Assembly (NCBI RefSeq): GCF_011064595.1
Contig: NZ_JAALJI010000035.1
Span: 1 to 64,000, forward strand
Length of the DNA stretch: 64,000 nt
DNA from: Paludisphaera soli
GTDB taxonomy: Bacteria > Planctomycetota > Planctomycetia > Isosphaerales > Isosphaeraceae
Direction: 5' to 3'
Below, one piece after another: positions 61,410-64,000 of the stretch. The first letter of the stretch is position 1; each line of letters opens with the position of its first letter. A program made the translations under genes and the position numbers. The notes beneath the pieces were generated by a model. It was not told the DNA's origin. It was given only the letters and a program-made list of their open reading frames with translations, and ran no database searches.

Positions 61410-62222
61410 ATGATGACACCAAAATCAGGCGATATTTCCAATATGCCAGAATCGAACAAAAAATCCATATATATTGAATCAGACCTCTTAGAAAGAGTCG
61501 CATTGCTTGGCAAGGTCCAATCGAAATGGGGTATCGACATCGAAGCTAAAGCCAAAAACTTGACTCCTCTCGGTATCAACATACTTGGTCATTCGATCGC
61601 ATGCTATCTGTCTTATCAGCCAATTAATGGCGAAATCCTATTGCTAAAATCAATAGAATATTTAGAACTAGCTCATGCTTCGTCCGAGAAACAAAAACAT
61701 CAATACACACCAGGATATTGTGAGTTTCTTAGAACCGCCCACCTATCATTGGCTCGCTGGCTTTCAACAGGCATGATTTCACAGGATCTCCTGCGAGAAT
61801 CCCAAGGCCACCTTACAGACTACGTCGAACTATTTATGCCTTCGTGGAAACCATTCTCGTTCGATCTTCCTGCTGCGTTATTCACCAAGTCATACGATGC
61901 CATCGCAAAAGTTTATTCTGACGGCAGTAAGCCAAGAGACAGATTTCCAGGGATACCTTACAAACACATGGCTCAAGCCGCAGAGACCGTCGCTAAACTT
62001 GATTCACAATCACGCTTTGCCTTAGAAGATATTTTCAAGAATTACATCAAAGGTTTCGACCTACTACAAATAATCCACAGTACAAACTACACTGCCATCG
62101 GATTTATATTTCGACTTCTTGGCCTCTGCAACACGAACCCTCCATCGCTTTCAGTCAGCAATTGTTGGAATATCATAACAGATCCTGACTTTGATAAGAT
62201 TCTTCCACCAAGCCGTTCTTGA
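61410..62222 (+). CDS. Candidate immunity protein of the orphan toxin cassette
   Basis: A protein of 270 residues (an internal ATG at 61443 is an alternative start; no strong ribosome binding site for either). It is soluble and mostly helical: SDLLERVALLGKVQSKWGID, INILGHSIACYLSYQPINGE, LLKSIEYLELAHASSEKQKH, FLRTAHLSLARWLSTGMISQ and KTDSQS-type turns. It has no signal peptide or catalytic motif and I do not recognise the family. It has the same AT-rich composition as the toxin domain just upstream and is absent from the GC-rich context on either side. Small helical proteins directly downstream of polymorphic-toxin domains are usually cognate immunity proteins; that role is inferred from position. 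Confidence 0.6.
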   Translation: MMTPKSGDISNMPESNKKSIYIESDLLERVALLGKVQSKWGIDIEAKAKNLTPLGINILGHSIACYLSYQPINGEILLLKSIEYLELAHASSEKQKHQYTPGYCEFLRTAHLSLARWLSTGMISQDLLRESQGHLTDYVELFMPSWKPFSFDLPAALFTKSYDAIAKVYSDGSKPRDRFPGIPYKHMAQAAETVAKLDSQSRFALEDIFKNYIKGFDLLQIIHSTNYTAIGFIFRLLGLCNTNPPSLSVSNCWNIITDPDFDKILPPSRS

Positions 62223-62233
62223 AAAATAGTAGA

Positions 62234-62320
62234 GTGGACCTGCCGACCTCCACGTCCCTCCCCAACGGCACCACCGAGACCCGGTCCTACGACGCCCTCT
62301 ACCGGCTGACGTCGGGTAAC
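62234..62320 (+). pseudogene. RHS-repeat remnant cut by the insertion sequence
   Basis: GC content returns to the local norm and the frame reads VDLPTSTSLPNGTTETRSYD then ALYRLTS. This is a textbook RHS/YD-repeat unit (LPNGTxETRxYDALxRLTS). It ends abruptly at the edge of the insertion sequence (GTAAC, about 62316-62320), with a stop codon contributed by the inserted DNA. It shows that an RHS-type gene once stood here, beside the toxin cassette. Confidence 0.75.
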
Positions 62321-63400
62321 TGATTAGCGACTCCCTGCAGCGGTGTCATGAAGGGTGGAGGGCTGTCGGCTGGGCGGCGAGGACGAGGGCTTGGAGGAGT
62401 TCGGGGCCCTTGTGGGTCCGCGACAGCGTTTGGACGACGCTGGTCCAGGCCTCGAAGGCTCGCGTGCCGGCGGGCGTCTTCGTGCATTGCGAGACCTTCC
62501 GCGCGATCACCGCCGGTCGCAACGCTCGCTCGGGCGGCGGCGTGGTCGTCGGCGGGGCTTCGGTCTCGGCGATCGCGGCGACGTGCTTGGGGTCGTGGAA
62601 GCAGGCCGGCGGCTCGGGTTGGGGGGCGTCGTCGAAGGTCGTCCCGACGGCGCGAATCAGACAGGCGTTCTTGGTCTCGCTCCATCCCGAGCCGGTGCGA
62701 TGCACGCCGGGGCCGCGACCCGGTTCGCGGGTGCGGATGCGTCCGCCGTCGCACTCCACGACGGCCAGTTCGGGAGGGCTGGCCGGACGTCGGACCAACC
62801 CGTCGTCGGCGTCGCGTCGCGCGGCCAACTCGGAGCCGACGTCGTGCACGACGCGTTCGATCGTCTTGGCCGAGACGGATTGTCCGCCGACCTGGTCCAT
62901 GACGATCGCCGCCCGCTGGAACGAGCGGGTCTCGGCCCCGGCGAAGGCGATCCGCCGCGTCAACAGCGGCGTCAACGCGCGGGCGTCAAGGCCGAGCGTC
63001 CGCCGGAGGGGGGAAAAAGTCCCGGCGACAGCCGGGACAGTGAGCGACGGACTCCTCCACGTCGACGGGACCGTCGATGGAGGCGATCCGCCGCCGTTTG
63101 GCGAAGGTCTCGCAGCCGACGCCGCACTCAGGACACGTCGCGACGGCGGCCGCCGCGGCGACGACGCGCCCCATGCGCCGCTCCTGAATCCGACGACTGA
63201 GCCGACGACCGAGTTCGTGGGCGCGAGCCTCAATGACGGAATAGTGCGGCACCCCCGCGACGCCGCCTTCCGCCGCTGAAGTTTTTCCTTCAACGTGGAC
63301 GTCGCCCCATCCATGAGACCCCCTCCTCCATCTCCCTCGACCTACCCCAGAGCCCCCACGCGCCGAGAACCAACACGGGGCGTGAGTAGCAATGGAACAG
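62316..63400 (-). mobile_element. Insertion sequence, ISKra4-like (ends approximate)
   Basis: A single transposase-type gene on the minus strand is bounded on the left by the abrupt end of an RHS repeat at about 62316. A weak candidate terminal repeat pair is GTAACTGATTAGCGACTC (62316-62333) and the inverted-orientation GAGTAGCAATGGAACAG (63384-63400), which share GAGT-GC-AAT. I could not identify a target-site duplication by eye. The right end is therefore uncertain. Confidence 0.5.
62346..63314 (-). pseudogene. ISKra4-like transposase with a frameshift
   Basis: The N-terminal part is read in one frame: HYSVIEARAHELGRRLSRRI, a zinc-finger-like CPECGVGC and CPGCRRDFFP, with SIDGPVDVEES between. 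The rest is read in another: LRRTLGLDARALTPLLTRRI, RSFQRAAIVMDQVGGQSVSA and ECDGGRIRTREPGRGPGVH, then GWSETKNACLIRAVGTTFDD. The parts join if one C is removed from the TTTTTCCCCCC run (63008-63018), restoring FFPLRRTLGL. The DDE-type core with ECDGGRI and WSETKNACL fits ISKra4-like transposases. The C-terminus (ELLQALVLAAQPTALHPS) looks shorter than usual. Probably inactive unless the run slips. The true start is unclear. Confidence 0.7.
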
Positions 63401-63517
63401 AAAACCGGCGCAAGGGTCGTCACGCTGCCAGGTTGGCCTGCCCCCGGATTCTGCTCCAGGGATGATGAGGGTGCGGGGGCACGTCAGGACGCGAACCCCG
63501 ACGGAGGCGAGGCGTCG

Positions 63518-64000
63518 TCAGCGCAGCAATCGGGGCGGGCCGTCCAGGGCCACTTCGCCGCTGTTGGTGAAGTAAATCCGGATCTTCGAGATCGGCTTGA
63601 CCGGCTGGTGGATGAGCCTGGAAAGGTCGACGACGGCGTCACCATCGCCGAGATGGGACCGGAGCAAGCGGAGGCTCTGACATTGCCGCCACCCGCCCGA
63701 AGCCACTTGCCACGCGACCACCACGTCATGGTCCGCTTTCAGGCCTGGCAGCGAGAGGAAACTCGCCCCGGCCGTCGGATCGAATTCGTATTCGAGGTAC
63801 GACGGAGCCTGCTTCAGGCGGAACCGGCCGGGCTTGTCCTCGGAAGCGTTGAAAACCTCGGTACGCCGGGCGACGGCGAGAGCCTGCGGGTCGGGCAGGG
63901 GGTGTGGCGGCTCGGCGGACGGGCAACTCCCCGCACCCAACCAGAAACGCTCCGGCGTCGTCAAACGCGTCGTCACGAGGCTGCGCGCCTCGGCGTCGGA
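63518..64000 (-). CDS. C-terminal part of an unknown protein, continues beyond the right edge
   Basis: The frame is open from the window edge to the stop at 63518 (about 160 residues visible); the ATG at 63976 is probably internal. Readable sequence includes PERFWLGAGSCPSAEPPHPL, RRTEVFNASEDKPGRFRLKQ, EYEFDPTAGASFLSLPGLKA and SKIRIYFTNSGEVALDGPPR, a beta-rich region ending in LLR. It has natural composition for this genome and resembles an extracellular beta-sandwich tail. Family not recognised. Confidence 0.5.
   Translation of the reverse strand, partial: SDAEARSLVTTRLTTPERFWLGAGSCPSAEPPHPLPDPQALAVARRTEVFNASEDKPGRFRLKQAPSYLEYEFDPTAGASFLSLPGLKADHDVVVAWQVASGGWRQCQSLRLLRSHLGDGDAVVDLSRLIHQPVKPISKIRIYFTNSGEVALDGPPRLLR

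Noticed and set aside
63008-63018. Programmed frameshift in the transposase at T5C6
   Set aside because: Restoring the protein needs a +1-type skip or a one-base insertion error. ISKra4-like elements are not known to use frameshifting, so indel or decay is simpler.
1-64000. CRISPR arrays, tRNA and rRNA genes
   Set aside because: No evenly spaced direct repeats, cloverleaf sequences or conserved ribosomal stretches were seen. The only regular repeats are the 33-bp coding repeat and the REP-like units.

Overview
The window is very GC-rich with strong third-position G/C bias. It carries several hallmarks of a planctomycete, most likely Isosphaeraceae: a DUF1559 pseudopilin-type protein, a DUF1080 sugar hydrolase, secreted beta-helix and DUF4838 proteins, an N-terminal LEDR-type surface-protein motif, and HEAT-repeat proteins. 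Taxonomy is inferred from gene content only. No rRNA, tRNA or CRISPR array was found. Most long overlapping reading frames are antisense by-products of the base composition.

Layout. 0.4-3.6 kb: a replicon- or mobile-element-like module with two related winged-helix proteins (the second with replication-initiator-like features and an internal 33-bp tandem repeat) facing a ParB-DNA methyltransferase fusion. 3.7-17 kb: small secreted Cys-rich proteins, a DUF2500 protein, two HEAT-type proteins, a DUF1559 protein, a flavin disulfide reductase, a methyltransferase, and two broken genes (a frameshift at 9.7 kb and an in-frame amber in a TlpA-like gene at 16.55 kb). 17.6-24.7 kb: a large secreted beta-helix enzyme, small secreted or membrane proteins, an AhpD-like protein, a cystathionine gamma-synthase family enzyme and a GT39-type glycosyltransferase. 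25-31 kb: a HAD-UbiA fusion, an acyltransferase, and metY-metX for direct sulfhydrylation in methionine synthesis. 31-33 kb: small proteins and a DUF1080 hydrolase ending at a strong bidirectional hairpin.

33-48.5 kb, mostly minus strand: a chemosensory system resembling Wsp. It has a periplasmic-binding-protein gene, an MCP, CheW, CheR-TPR, a WspD-like CheW and a CheA-REC hybrid with two nearly identical Hpt domains. A second block holds CheB, a receiver-SpoIIE phosphatase and a spermidine-synthase-like gene. The blocks are separated by two SDR dehydrogenases, an ArsR-type repressor with recognisable operators, and an orphan Hcp. The output appears to be a PP2C-type phosphatase rather than flagella or a GGDEF cyclase.

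48.7-60.6 kb: an AbrB/MazE-like antitoxin with a decayed Doc toxin, a J-domain protein, a DUF4838 protein, two tandem LEDR-motif paralogues, two dynamin-like GTPases and a lipoprotein alpha/beta hydrolase. 60.75-62.3 kb: a conspicuously AT-rich island with a nuclease-like toxin domain, a candidate immunity protein and an RHS-repeat scrap cut by an insertion sequence (62.3-63.4 kb). A gene of unknown function runs off the right edge.

Intergenic spaces at 17.4, 21.1-21.5, 29.6-29.85 and 56.25-56.43 kb contain a dispersed family of REP-like palindromic units, often in inverted pairs.
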